A DNA stretch of 64,000 bases from Rhodosalinus halophilus (GTDB lineage: Bacteria; Pseudomonadota; Alphaproteobacteria; Rhodobacterales; Rhodobacteraceae), in contig NZ_QNTQ01000018.1 of assembly GCF_003298775.1 (NCBI RefSeq), forward strand, positions 1 to 64,000, read 5' to 3'. The notes below the pieces were generated by a model. It searched no databases. It was not told the origin of the DNA and saw only the letters and a list, made by a program, of their open reading frames with translations. Of the stretch, positions 18,436 to 27,136 are shown piece after piece; the stretch's first letter is position 1, and each line of letters begins with the position of its first letter. A program made the translations under genes and the position numbers.

Positions 18436-20196
18436 CTAGCCCTGCGCGCGCAGCGCCTCGGTGGCGGCGGCATCCACCGTGCCGCCGTCAGCGATCACCA
18501 CGCGGTAGGATTTTCTGGCACTTTCGGGGGTCAGGAGCCCGTCCCGCACATCCTCGAGCACATCCTCGGGCGCACGCTCGAAGGGATCGCCGTAACCGCC
18601 GCCGCAGGGTCCGTAGGCGACGATGCGGTCGCCCTTCGCCAGCGGGCGGTAGGGGATCTTCGACGGCAGCGCCTCGACGCCGCCGTCGGCGCGCAGGAGA
18701 TCCACATGCGCGGGCGAGCCGTCGGAGCCGCCCATGAACCCCCAAGGGTCGAAGCGCTGGCCATCTCCCTCGACCGAGACGGCACCGTCTTCCAGCAGTT
18801 CGAAGGACCGGATCGAGCCGATACCGCCGCGCCATTGGCCCGGGCCGGCCACGTCCTCGCGCAACTCGTATTGCAGCACGCGCAGCGGCAGGTGGCTCTC
18901 GATATCCTCGACCGGGTTGTTCCGGGTATTGGCATAGAGCGTATCCACCGCATCCATGCCGTCCTTGCCATAGCGGCCGCCGTAGGCGCCTTCCATGATC
19001 TCCATGTGCACCCACGGGCCCGCTGCGGTCTGGCCGGAAAAGGCCATGACCCGCAGGTTGCCGATGCCCGCGCTGACCTGCCGCGGCACGGTGGGAGCAA
19101 TGGCCTTCATCACCGTATCCGCCACCGCGTTGCCCGGACAGAAGCGCGCGATGACCGGCGCCGGGAAGATCGGATTGGCGAGGCATCCTTCGGGCGCGTG
19201 GATGGTGATGGGGCGCGTCAGACCGCTGTTCTGCGGAATGTGGCCATAGACGTCACTGTCGAGCAGGATCGACCGCAGCGTGAGCCAAACGGCGCAATCC
19301 ACGGTACCGACGAGCGGCATGTTGATCGGTTTGTTCGGGATCTGCGGCGCCGTGCCCGTCAGATCCACCAGGATGTCGCTGCCGCTGATCTTGAGCGTGA
19401 CCTCGATGGGCAGTTCCTTCAGCGCGGGGTCGTCGCTGTCGAGATAGCCGTCGATATAGGTCCGCGCGTTGTAGCTGCCGTCGGGGATGGCCGAGATCGC
19501 CTCGCGCATGAGCGTCTCGGAGTGATCGAGCAGATCCTCGTAGGCGCCGGTCACCGTCTCCAGACCGTACTGGTCGAGCAATGCCATGTAGCGGTCGGCC
19601 CCGATCCGCGCCGCGGCAACCTGCGCCTCCATGTCGCCCACGACGAGATCCGCGATGCGGATGTTCGAGCGCAGGATCTGCCACACCGGCTCGACCTTCC
19701 GGCCCTCGTCGTAGACGCGCACCGCCTTGAACTGCAGCCCTTCCGCATATGCATCGACCGCGTCGACGATCCCGCAGCTGCCCGGCGTCAGCGCCCCGAT
19801 GTCGAGGTGATGCGCCGTCGTCACCGAGAAACCCACCAGCGCGCCATCGTGGAAGATCGGCACCGCGAAGCCCACGTCCGGGCCGTGCGAACCCCCGGCG
19901 TAGGGGTCGTTGTGCATGAAGACGTCGCCGGGGCGGATCGTGTCGCCGCGGCCCTCGAGCTCGCGCAGGATGCCCTCGACGTAGCCGGGGATCGGGCCGG
20001 ACTGCAGCGGCGTCGACATAGTGCACTCGCACAGCTGACGCCCGGTCGCGTCGGTGAGCGCGGCGCCGAAATCCTCGCTTTCGCGGATGATGCTGGAATA
20101 GCTCATCCGCATGAGCTTGTGGCCCATCTCGATGGCGATGTTCTCGAGCGCACCGTGAATCACGGCCGCGAGGAACGGATCGACGCGGGTCTGCAT
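18436..20196 (-). CDS. hyuB: Hydantoinase B / oxoprolinase-type subunit (HyuB)
   Basis: A 586-residue protein of the HyuB family. Family features include VIHGALENIAIEMGHKLMRMSYS, DVFMHNDPYAGGSHGPDVGFAVPIF, VSAGIGNLRVMAFSG and the late GGGYGDPFERAPEDVLEDV. HyuA and HyuB together hydrolyse N-methylhydantoin or 5-oxoproline-like rings with ATP; related subunits also occur in acetone/acetophenone carboxylases. The ATG at 20196 is preferred because AAGGGGGA lies just before it; an upstream ATG at 20211 overlaps the hyuA stop (ATGA). The product is cytosolic. Confidence 0.86.
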   Translation of the reverse strand: MQTRVDPFLAAVIHGALENIAIEMGHKLMRMSYSSIIRESEDFGAALTDATGRQLCECTMSTPLQSGPIPGYVEGILRELEGRGDTIRPGDVFMHNDPYAGGSHGPDVGFAVPIFHDGALVGFSVTTAHHLDIGALTPGSCGIVDAVDAYAEGLQFKAVRVYDEGRKVEPVWQILRSNIRIADLVVGDMEAQVAAARIGADRYMALLDQYGLETVTGAYEDLLDHSETLMREAISAIPDGSYNARTYIDGYLDSDDPALKELPIEVTLKISGSDILVDLTGTAPQIPNKPINMPLVGTVDCAVWLTLRSILLDSDVYGHIPQNSGLTRPITIHAPEGCLANPIFPAPVIARFCPGNAVADTVMKAIAPTVPRQVSAGIGNLRVMAFSGQTAAGPWVHMEIMEGAYGGRYGKDGMDAVDTLYANTRNNPVEDIESHLPLRVLQYELREDVAGPGQWRGGIGSIRSFELLEDGAVSVEGDGQRFDPWGFMGGSDGSPAHVDLLRADGGVEALPSKIPYRPLAKGDRIVAYGPCGGGYGDPFERAPEDVLEDVRDGLLTPESARKSYRVVIADGGTVDAAATEALRAQG

Positions 20197-20207
20197 GGGC
20201 TCCCCCT

Positions 20208-22277
20208 TCATTTCTCGTCACGCGACATGATGACGTTGCCGTAGCGGTCCACCTCGAAGCTCCAGTCCGGCTGAACCACGGTCGTGCTGTCGGCCTGCAA
20301 CAGGATCGCGGGGCCATGGACCGCGTGTCCGGCCGGCAGGGCCGAGCGGTCGTAGTAGGGCGTCTCGAAGCTGGAAAGCTGGTCGTTCACGCGGAACACG
20401 CATCGCCCCTGCCCCACCGGTTCGACCGCGCCGCCTGCGGCCACTTCGGGCGGCGTGCCGAGCTTGTCCACCTCGCCGATCCCGCGCACCTTGACGGTGA
20501 CGATCTCGATCGGCGCCGCCTCGAAGGCGTGGCCGTATTCGGCGCGATGCTTGTCGTGGAACTCCCGCCAGACGGTCTCGAGCGCGTCCGCGTCGAGCGG
20601 TCCGTCGGGAAAATCGACCTTCAGCTCGTAGCCCTGTCCGACGTAGCGCAATTCACCCTCGCGCAGCATCCGCCGCTTCTCGGGCGGGACGCCGTCGCGA
20701 TCGAATATCCCGGAGAGCTCGGTCTCCATGTCGTCGAAAAGGCCGGTCAGGCGGTCATGATCCACCGCCCCCTTGACCGCGAAAGCGGTCCGCAGGGCGT
20801 GATACTCCAGATCGGCGGTCAGCAGGCCCATGGCCGAGGTGATCCCGGGATGCGGCGGGATCAGCACGCGCCTCACGCCCAGCATCCCCGCCACTTCGGC
20901 CGCATGCAGCGGCCCCGCGCCGCCGAAGCCCGACAGGGTGAAGTCGCGCGGATCGATCCCCTTCTGCACCGTGCGCGATCGGATCGCGTTGGCCATGTTG
21001 GAGTTGAGGACGGTCAGCGCGCCCTCTGCCGTCTCTTCCGGCGTGCGCCCGAGCCGCTCGGCCAGAGCACCGATCACGCGCTGCGCGGCGGACAGGTCGA
21101 GCTGCATCTCGCCGCCCAGGAAGTCCTTGGGTGCGAGCCGCCCCAGCACCAGGTTGGCGTCGGTCACCGTGGGCTGATTGCCCCCCTTGCCGTAGGCTGC
21201 GGGGCCAGGATCGGCGCCTGCGCTTTCGGGGCCCACGCGGAACGCGCCGCCGCGGTCGAGATAGGCGATGGAACCGCCGCCGGCCCCGATCGTGTGGATG
21301 TCGATCATCGGCAGCATGACCGGGAAGCCCGCGATCGAGGCGCTGCGCGCGTCCGCCTCCGTCAGGCGGCCGTCCACGACGATGCCGATGTCCGCGCTGG
21401 TTCCACCGATGTCGAGCGTGATGAGCCGGTCTGCGCCGGCATGACGTCCGACCGCCGCCCCACCCCGCACGCCTGCGACGAGGCCGGAGAGCAGCGTCGA
21501 GGCCGGCTTGCGCGCGATCATTTCGGGCGTCGCCACCCCGCCGCTCGAGGTCATCACGTGCAACTCGCCGCGCAACCCGCGATCATGCAGGCTGCGCTGC
21601 AGCTCGCTGATGTAGCGGCGCACCTTCGGACCGATGAAGGCGGACATCGCGGCGGTCGTGAACCGCTCGAACTCGCGGAACTGCGGTGCAACTTCCGAAG
21701 AGGTCGTGACGAACGCCTCCGGCATCACCTCGCTCACGATCTCGGCAGCCCGGCGCTCATGCGCCGGGTTGACGTAGGAAAAGAGGAAGCCGACGAGCAC
21801 CGCCTCCACCCCCTGGTCGGAGAGCGTGTGCGCGACCTCGCGCACCGCGTCCTCGTCGAGCGGGGTGAGCTCCTTCCCCTGCGCGTCGAGCCGGCCCGCC
21901 ACCGTGTGCCGGTGCCGCCTGCGGATCAGAGGCCGGTTCTGCCACGGCAGATCCTGCATGATCGAATAGTGCTGTGGCCGCTGGTGACGCCCGATGTGCA
22001 GGACATCGCGAAAACCCTCGTTGGTGACGAGTCCCGTCACGGCGCCGTCGTGTTCGAGCATCGCGTTGGTGCCCACGGTCGTGCCGTGGAAGAGCCCGTC
22101 GATCTGCGCGATCTCCACCTCGCCCTTCTCGCAGATCGCCTCGAGCCCACGCACCACCGCGATGGCGGGGTTTTCGGGCGTCGAGGGCGTCTTGTGCGTC
22201 GTCAGCCGCTGGCGATCGAGATCCGCCAGAATCAGGTCCGTGAACGTACCGCCGACGTCGACGCCCAGAACAATCAT
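20208..22277 (-). CDS. hyuA: Hydantoinase A / oxoprolinase-type ATP-binding subunit (HyuA)
   Basis: A 689-residue HyuA-family protein. The start sequence MIVLGVDVGGTFTDL holds the phosphate-binding loop of the actin/ASKHA fold, and a second such loop follows in LITLDIGGTSADIGIV. FHGTTVGTNAMLE, SGGVATPEMI and GAGGGSIAYLDRGG are typical. GGGGAGA lies upstream of the ATG at 22277; a longer in-frame start at 22316 would run through a candidate operator and is rejected. It is the first gene of a minus-strand operon facing a MarR gene. ATP-dependent opening of a cyclic amide is the known activity of characterised relatives; the substrate here is unproven. Confidence 0.87.
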   Translation of the reverse strand: MIVLGVDVGGTFTDLILADLDRQRLTTHKTPSTPENPAIAVVRGLEAICEKGEVEIAQIDGLFHGTTVGTNAMLEHDGAVTGLVTNEGFRDVLHIGRHQRPQHYSIMQDLPWQNRPLIRRRHRHTVAGRLDAQGKELTPLDEDAVREVAHTLSDQGVEAVLVGFLFSYVNPAHERRAAEIVSEVMPEAFVTTSSEVAPQFREFERFTTAAMSAFIGPKVRRYISELQRSLHDRGLRGELHVMTSSGGVATPEMIARKPASTLLSGLVAGVRGGAAVGRHAGADRLITLDIGGTSADIGIVVDGRLTEADARSASIAGFPVMLPMIDIHTIGAGGGSIAYLDRGGAFRVGPESAGADPGPAAYGKGGNQPTVTDANLVLGRLAPKDFLGGEMQLDLSAAQRVIGALAERLGRTPEETAEGALTVLNSNMANAIRSRTVQKGIDPRDFTLSGFGGAGPLHAAEVAGMLGVRRVLIPPHPGITSAMGLLTADLEYHALRTAFAVKGAVDHDRLTGLFDDMETELSGIFDRDGVPPEKRRMLREGELRYVGQGYELKVDFPDGPLDADALETVWREFHDKHRAEYGHAFEAAPIEIVTVKVRGIGEVDKLGTPPEVAAGGAVEPVGQGRCVFRVNDQLSSFETPYYDRSALPAGHAVHGPAILLQADSTTVVQPDWSFEVDRYGNVIMSRDEK

Positions 22278-22309
22278 GCACTGTCTCCCCGTTGTTCGAC
22301 TCGAAGATT

Positions 22310-22327
22310 GATCCATCTGGATGTATC
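22310..22327. promoter_or_regulatory. Candidate MarR operator
   Basis: GATCCATCTGGATGTATC is an imperfect 18-bp palindrome with 7 of 9 half-site positions paired around a central TG. It lies in the 109-bp divergent gap, 33 bases from the hyuA start and 60 from the marR start, where a repressor of both transcripts would bind. Confidence 0.45.
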
Positions 22328-22386
22328 TGGCAAGAATTTTCCGGAGCGACTGGACCGCTGCCGGTAGGGAGGGTTAGCAAACAGGC

Positions 22387-22905
22387 ATGCAGACGCGGGA
22401 CATGCTGGACAGCATCTTCGAGACAGAACTGCGGCACCTGATGCTGGTCAGTTACGTCGTTCTCGGCAACAACGCGGTAACCAACCGCTACATCGAGAAG
22501 GTCTACGGCATGCCGGTGCACGCCTGGTCGACGCTTTTCGCGATATCCATGTTCCCCGGGATCCGCGCCAAGGAGATCAAGCAACTCTTCCCCCGCCCGC
22601 AGAACACGATCAGCCGCGCGGCGTCGCTGCTCGACGCGCGCGGTCTCATCCGGCAGGAGACCTCGCCCACGGACGCGCGCGAAAAGCGCCTCTACATCAC
22701 CGACAAGGGCGCGGAGATCCTCGCCGAGATCCGCGCCACCTCGCTGGAGCGGCAGGAGGAATTGTTCGCGCCGCTCGACGAGGCCGAACGCGAGACGTTC
22801 TTCAGACTGGCCCGCAAGATCGCGGATGGGCCGCAGCTTCTGACCTCCCGCGCAATGGATCCCGCCGGTGCGGAGACGCGGGAGAGACGCGATGCATCTG
22901 CCTGA
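22387..22905 (+). CDS. MarR-family transcriptional regulator
   Basis: A 172-residue winged-helix regulator. The DNA-binding part contains MFPGIRAKEIKQLFPRPQNTISRAASLLDARGLIRQE (helix-turn-helix), followed by SPTDAREKRLYITDKGAEIL, the beta-wing with its conserved D-x-R. It is transcribed divergently from the hydantoinase operon and most likely controls it through the palindrome between them, perhaps in response to a pathway ligand. The last codons overlap the start of the downstream cupin gene by 14 bases, implying translational coupling. Confidence 0.88.
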   Translation: MQTRDMLDSIFETELRHLMLVSYVVLGNNAVTNRYIEKVYGMPVHAWSTLFAISMFPGIRAKEIKQLFPRPQNTISRAASLLDARGLIRQETSPTDAREKRLYITDKGAEILAEIRATSLERQEELFAPLDEAERETFFRLARKIADGPQLLTSRAMDPAGAETRERRDASA

Positions 22906-23224
22906 ACTCGCCTTCGCCGCAGTGGACTGGTCCGTCTGTCCGGTCGAGGATCATCCGGGCGCGGAAGGCACCTCCCGTTGGCAAACCCACGAAAGCAACG
23001 GCCTGCGCACCCGTCTTGTGGAGTATTCTCCGGGGTATGTTGCCGATCACTGGTGCGACCTCGGCCATGTCTTCCTGGTCCTCGAGGGAGAGGTGGTCAT
23101 ACGGCTGCGGGATGACAGACAGTTCACTATGACGGAGATGCAGGGCTTCTGCGTCTCCGATAATGGCGATGCTGCCCACCTCGTTCTTTCACCGAAGGGC
23201 GCAAGGGTCTTCATCGTGGACTGA
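22892..23224 (+). CDS. Small cupin-fold protein with an ADHWCDLGHVF motif
   Basis: Single-domain cupin of 110 residues. YSPGYVADHWCDLGHVFLVLEGEV contains a His-Cys-His cluster like that of the DHCW-motif cupins, and VSDNGDAAHLVLSP forms the second cupin motif. The ATG at 22892 has GGAGAGA upstream and lies within the end of the MarR gene. The function of this cupin group is not known to me; the metal-binding fold suggests ligand or metal binding or an isomerase/lyase role. Coupling to the regulator of the hydantoinase operon suggests that it serves the same pathway or senses its product. Confidence 0.78.
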   Translation: MHLPELAFAAVDWSVCPVEDHPGAEGTSRWQTHESNGLRTRLVEYSPGYVADHWCDLGHVFLVLEGEVVIRLRDDRQFTMTEMQGFCVSDNGDAAHLVLSPKGARVFIVD

Positions 23225-23260
23225 TCTACGCTCGCCAGCCGAACGACCTCCCCGCGCGCC

Positions 23261-23878
23261 TCAAGCTTCGACCGGCAGAACGCGGTAGTGCGCCTCCGTC
23301 GGCGCGCGTGCCGCGCCGTTGATCGGCAGTATGTCCTGCGGGCAGGCCGACATCGCCACGACGCAATCCATCTGCGCGCGCAGCACGACGATATCGCCCG
23401 GCCGCGAGAGCGGCTCGCCCCAGCCCGTGCTTCCGTCGGGCGCCACGGGGATGTTCATCCACAGGTTCAGCGGGCTCGGGCAGTCGTCGATCCGTAGCCC
23501 GATGCTCCGCATCGCGGCGAAGAGATTGTCGGTGCAGTTGTCGTGGTACTCCGTGCAGCCGAGAAGCCCGTAGCGGTAGTCGTCGCAGGCGGCGATCAGC
23601 GTGTCGTGCCGGCCCGGCGAGGTGTCGCGCTCCATGACGAGGATGGGCCGGCGCCGGTTGGTGATCAGCGCGTCGCCCTCGGCAGGCCAGAGCCTGCCGA
23701 GCGTGGCGCGCATGTGCTCGTTCGAGAGGAATTCCGTCAGATCCTCGGCGTTGAAGGCCCAGGTGTCGACGACCTGCGTGCCGTGGGTGTTGACGATCTC
23801 GATCGCCTGACCGGCCGAGAGGCGCACGGCCCGGCCCTTGCGCGCCGGGATCGTCGCGCGCTCGCTCGTCTCAGACAT
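23261..23878 (-). CDS. DUF1989 / urea carboxylase-associated family protein
   Basis: A 205-residue protein of the DUF1989 family. Family features are IPARKGRAVRLSAGQAIEIVNTHGTQVVDTWAFN, a conserved NEHMRATLGRLWP, and GCTEYHDNCTDNL with clustered Cys and His that could bind metal. Members are often encoded near urea carboxylase, allophanate hydrolase or ureide genes. Here the gene converges on the MarR-cupin pair and adjoins the hydantoinase cluster, which fits a role in ureido nitrogen metabolism. AGCGGCAGGA precedes the ATG at 23878. The biochemical activity is not established. Confidence 0.83.
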   Translation of the reverse strand: MSETSERATIPARKGRAVRLSAGQAIEIVNTHGTQVVDTWAFNAEDLTEFLSNEHMRATLGRLWPAEGDALITNRRRPILVMERDTSPGRHDTLIAACDDYRYGLLGCTEYHDNCTDNLFAAMRSIGLRIDDCPSPLNLWMNIPVAPDGSTGWGEPLSRPGDIVVLRAQMDCVVAMSACPQDILPINGAARAPTEAHYRVLPVEA

Positions 23879-24032
23879 TCCTGCCGCTCCCCTGTCGGTC
23901 TCTTGCGGGATCGGACCACCTTCCCGCCGCGGTGGCAAGGCCCCTGCCCTGCCGGCGCGGTCCGGCGAAGTGCAGGCGCGCCCATACGCGCCACCAGGTC
24001 CGCGCCCGCCCCCGCGATGGCGGGACCGCGAC

Positions 24033-24941
24033 TCAGGCCCAGACGTTGTGCTCGGCAAGCTCCAGGTAGCGCGCCAGCACGTTGACGGATTTCCAGCCGC
24101 CGGCGCGCATGATGGCGGCGGTGTCGTGGCCGCGGCAGAGCAGGTCCTGCGCGGCACCCACCCGCATGGAATGGCCCGAGAAGTCGCGCACCTCCAGCGG
24201 GTCGAACCCGGCCCGGCGCGCGCCATCCTTGACGAGGCGCTTCACCGTGTCGACGGAGAGCGCCCGGTCGATCGGCTTGCCCTGGTAGATGGGGCAGAAG
24301 AGCGGCGCGATCTGCGCGCCGCGTCAGTCGAGCCAGTCACCCACGAGCGCCGCCGTGCGCACGGAGGTGAAGGCGATCCGCCCCTGGCCGAAGGGGTCGT
24401 TCTTGGCGCGACGGATGAGGACACGCAGCGTCCCGTCGCCGCGCGGCTCGAGATCCTCCACCCGGAGCGCCACGAGTTCCGCCCGCCGCGTCAGAAGCTC
24501 GTAGCCGAGGCTCAGCATCGCGCGGTTCCGCAGGCCCCAGGGCGTCTCCGGTTGGGCCGAGAGAAAGCGGTCGAGATAGTCGCGGGTGAGGCCCTTCGCC
24601 TGCCTCGGGCGGATGGGTTTCGCGCGACGGACCCGGCGCAGGGCTAGGTTGACCTCCTCGTCGTGCGTGGGATCAGGCAGGCGCAGCAGCCGGTGCATCT
24701 TGCGCACCGCGTAAAGGCGCCGCCGCACCGTCGAGGGGGCCCGGTCGCGCCCCTGGGCCTCGAGAAAGGCGCAAACCGTCTCCACACTCGCCGGAAAGGG
24801 CTCCCTGCCGGTCGCCACGCACCAGGTCTCGAAAGCCTCGACATCCGCGCGGTAGCCGCGCATGGTCGACGGCGCATAGGCGCCCTCGAGGCGGTGGAGT
24901 TCGGCGCGCCATTGTGAGGAAGGACCGTGCGACTCGATCAT
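24033..24941 (-). pseudogene. Tyrosine recombinase/integrase interrupted by one in-frame stop
   Basis: Read through a single TGA at 24326-24324, the frame encodes a 302-residue phage-type integrase. The N-terminal SAM-like arm covers YAPSTMRGYRADVEAFETWC. The catalytic part keeps the first Arg (TRRAELVALRVEDL), a Lys region (RRAKNDPFGQG), His-x2-Arg (GHSMR), Trp (GGWKS) and the nucleophilic Tyr (ARYLEL). All active-site residues survive on both sides of the stop, so this is a single recent nonsense change rather than decay, or else a readthrough codon or sequencing error. The residues just after the stop (RGAQIAPLFCPIYQGKPID) continue the family pattern. The start is 26 bases from a divergent XRE gene. 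Confidence 0.85.
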
Positions 24942-24942
24942 A

Positions 24943-24959
24943 TGGCACAAAATATGCCA
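24943..24959. promoter_or_regulatory. Inverted repeat between integrase and XRE genes
   Basis: TGGCA-N7-TGCCA forms a perfect 5-bp dyad inside the 26-bp gap between the two divergent start codons. It is a natural binding site for the XRE protein and would block both genes. Confidence 0.4.
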
Positions 24960-24967
24960 CTTTGGCG

Positions 24968-25216
24968 ATGACCGCAACCGGCGCGCAACTACGAGCGGCG
25001 CGAAATGCGCTTGGTTGGTCGATCGAGTATCTTGCCGAACGCTCCGGCGTGTCGGTAAGGACGATCATTCGCTACGAAGACCACGATGACGTCCCACCAT
25101 CCCGTAGCGGCAATTTGAAAGCACTGCGTAGAACGCTCGAGAACGCCGGCATCGAGTTCATCGGCACGCCGGAGGACCGCCCCGGCATCCGGATCGCCGG
25201 GACGCCGAAGCGTTAG
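24968..25216 (+). CDS. Small XRE-family helix-turn-helix protein
   Basis: An 82-residue protein with a Cro/C1-type helix-turn-helix: GAQLRAARNALGWSIEYLAERSGVSVRTIIRYE (about residues 5-37), then a short C-terminal tail with GIEFIGTPEDRPGIRIAG, a pattern common in small alphaproteobacterial XRE proteins. It is divergent from the interrupted integrase, with a dyad between them, so it probably represses the integrase and itself. Composition is somewhat more A+T-rich than the surroundings. Confidence 0.82.
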   Translation: MTATGAQLRAARNALGWSIEYLAERSGVSVRTIIRYEDHDDVPPSRSGNLKALRRTLENAGIEFIGTPEDRPGIRIAGTPKR

Positions 25217-25583
25217 AGCTGATACCCGGCACAGCGGATCCGAGATCCTCGTTCGGGCCAGGGAGCATCGCGCGAATAATCGGTGCTGTTTACGCTCTGT
25301 AATGCTGTAAAGCCGAACAATTTGCTACGTTCCTTCAAACCAGCGGGTTCCCCGATGGAGGCCGGGTCGTGCAGTTTCGCCATCCTCGCCGCGCAGGCCG
25401 AACGGTCGGTGACAGCTCTTGATCCTCGCGAAAACGCCGCGGACCACCCTCGAACGTCCATGCACTTCTTGCCGCGCTTGTCGTGCAGCCGCATGCATCG
25501 GCGCCAACCAACCAATTTTCGGAGACCAGATCAATCCGGCCAACCGGGTGCATCAAGCTGTTCGGTTGTGCTATCGGTTCGGC
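25217..25583. other. Intergenic stretch, no gene recognised
   Basis: 367 bases between the XRE gene and the CoiA-like gene. No convincing coding frame was seen, although the CoiA-like frame is open upstream to 25419. The A+T-richer part around 25270-25340 is the most likely place for a promoter. Confidence 0.5.
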
Positions 25584-26723
25584 ATGTCCGAGGAGAGGAT
25601 CGACCGTGGCGGCGCGAGCTTGAGATACGCGATCGGCAAGGACGACGCAGTCGTCGACATCGCCAACGTCGATCCCTCCGATCGCCATGCCCTCGGGCCG
25701 TACGCTTGCCCGGGCTGCGGTAGCGAACTGATACCGGCCCTCAGCAGGGTCCGCGCGCGCCACTTCAAGCACCGCGGGGAACGGCCGCCGTTGTGTTCTT
25801 TCGAGACGTATTTGCATGACCTCGGCAAACGCACCGTGCGCGACGCCTTTCGGCAGGCGATCGAGACTGGACGGCCCTACCCAATGAAAGTGGAGTTTCC
25901 GAGGATCTGCGGCCGTTATGAAAAGGACCTCGGAGTCACGTGCACGGACGGCGCCGTGCCGCGCGCATTGGATCTCACGCGATGGTTCGACGTTGCGGAG
26001 ATCGAGAGGGGCGTCGACGGGTTCGTGGCGGACGTTCTGCTCTCCTCCAGCAAGAGCGATGAGCTCATGCTCGTCGAGATCCAGGTCACCCATGAATGCG
26101 AGCCGGAGAAGATCGCTGCCGGGCGGCGGATCGTCGAGATCGCGCTCACCAGCGAGGAAGATCTGCATGCACTTCGCCATGGCCTCGACCTGACGGGCCA
26201 CGGGACCCGGCATTTCAACTTCAAGGAGCCGACGCCGGTGCACGAGCAATGCCGGCGTCCGTGCGGCCTCCACGCCTCTGCTTTTTTCGTCTTCAGGAGT
26301 GGCAAGACGCTCGTACTCCATGCACCGATCCACGAGATCGCAAAAAAGAGGAAACAATCAGCGACAGTCCATTTCTCGCTTCTCGAAGAAGACGGTTGGA
26401 TCGCGCCATGGGAATACGCACGCAGGTATTTCGAGGCGACGCTGACTGCATATTTCGAGCAGGGGATCGCAGTGAAATCATGCCTCCTTTGCCGGCATGG
26501 TGCGCTGGGTGAAATCGATGCAATCAAGTGTTTCAAGACAGGCCGCGAGACCGGTATCAATACGGCGGCGGAGTGCCCTCACTACCGCCCGGACTCGACG
26601 CCGGCGCATACCCGCCAACGCTACCAAAGGTCCATCCGGTTCCTGGAGGGCCGCGACTCGCGTGGCACAGTCCCAAGCGACGATCAATGGATCTCTCATG
26701 ACGACGAGACGGTGACCGAATGA
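25584..26723 (+). CDS. CoiA-like nuclease-domain protein
   Basis: A 379-residue protein resembling competence protein CoiA. The N-terminus has a zinc-binding knuckle (C42-P-G-C45) followed by a His-rich RARHFKHRGE, as in CoiA. The central domain has a restriction-like PD-(D/E)xK pattern: D150 in VADVLL and E165-x-Q167 in VEIQVTHE. A second Cys cluster near the C-terminus (CLLCRHG, then a later Cys and CPHY) may bind another zinc. CoiA acts in processing transformed DNA in Gram-positives; relatives in Proteobacteria are uncharacterised. The ATG at 25584 has no clear ribosome binding site and the same frame is open 55 codons further up. It lies beside the integrase remnant. Confidence 0.72.
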   Translation: MSEERIDRGGASLRYAIGKDDAVVDIANVDPSDRHALGPYACPGCGSELIPALSRVRARHFKHRGERPPLCSFETYLHDLGKRTVRDAFRQAIETGRPYPMKVEFPRICGRYEKDLGVTCTDGAVPRALDLTRWFDVAEIERGVDGFVADVLLSSSKSDELMLVEIQVTHECEPEKIAAGRRIVEIALTSEEDLHALRHGLDLTGHGTRHFNFKEPTPVHEQCRRPCGLHASAFFVFRSGKTLVLHAPIHEIAKKRKQSATVHFSLLEEDGWIAPWEYARRYFEATLTAYFEQGIAVKSCLLCRHGALGEIDAIKCFKTGRETGINTAAECPHYRPDSTPAHTRQRYQRSIRFLEGRDSRGTVPSDDQWISHDDETVTE

Positions 26724-27089
26724 TTCCAAAAGCAGCGTCATGTGCTCTGCATGGCGCTCACAAGTCTCGATGTTGCAATAGCTTCGGGTCAGCGGCCGTA
26801 CTGCGACCTGCGAGCTGGATCCACGTCAAGCCAGCGTTCGGCGGTCAGCATGGCGCTCGCGCGCCGATGCAGCGATGGGCGATCCTTGGGGGGTAGGTTA
26901 GGTCCCGGCCGTCGCGCCGCAGAGCCGTGCGGCCGGCCGGGCGCGCGCGGCGGGGATCCGGATGCCCCGATTGCATGCGCGCTTACGGATGCGGCAGGAA
27001 GCGGCCCGCCTGCCGGCCCGCGCGCGAATCGTCTTGCCCGATGGCGCGCGACGTGGCCTACTGCCCGAACCCCCTACGAAGGACGAACC

Positions 27090-27136
27090 GAAGGAGCCGG
27101 AAATTCAGCCGCCACTCACGGCCTTCCGGCTCCTTC
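27090..27136. repeat. 13-bp perfect inverted repeat
   Basis: GAAGGAGCCGGAA (27090-27102) is mirrored by TTCCGGCTCCTTC (27124-27136) with a 21-base loop, making a strong hairpin. A second copy of the adjoining CCGGAAATTCA lies just downstream. There is no T-run fit for an intrinsic terminator, so a mobile-element end or structured RNA is possible. Confidence 0.7.

Noticed and set aside
17281-20244. Plus-strand open frame of almost 1000 codons opposite the binding protein and hyuB
   Set aside because: The complementary strand encodes well-recognised proteins with overlapping gene starts; the plus-strand translation has no known motif or ribosome binding site.
23879-24032. tRNA gene as integration site for the recombinase
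   Set aside because: I looked for a cloverleaf and T-loop sequence beside the integrase and found only short GC-rich dyads such as GGCGCG-N6-CGCGCC at 23975-23992.
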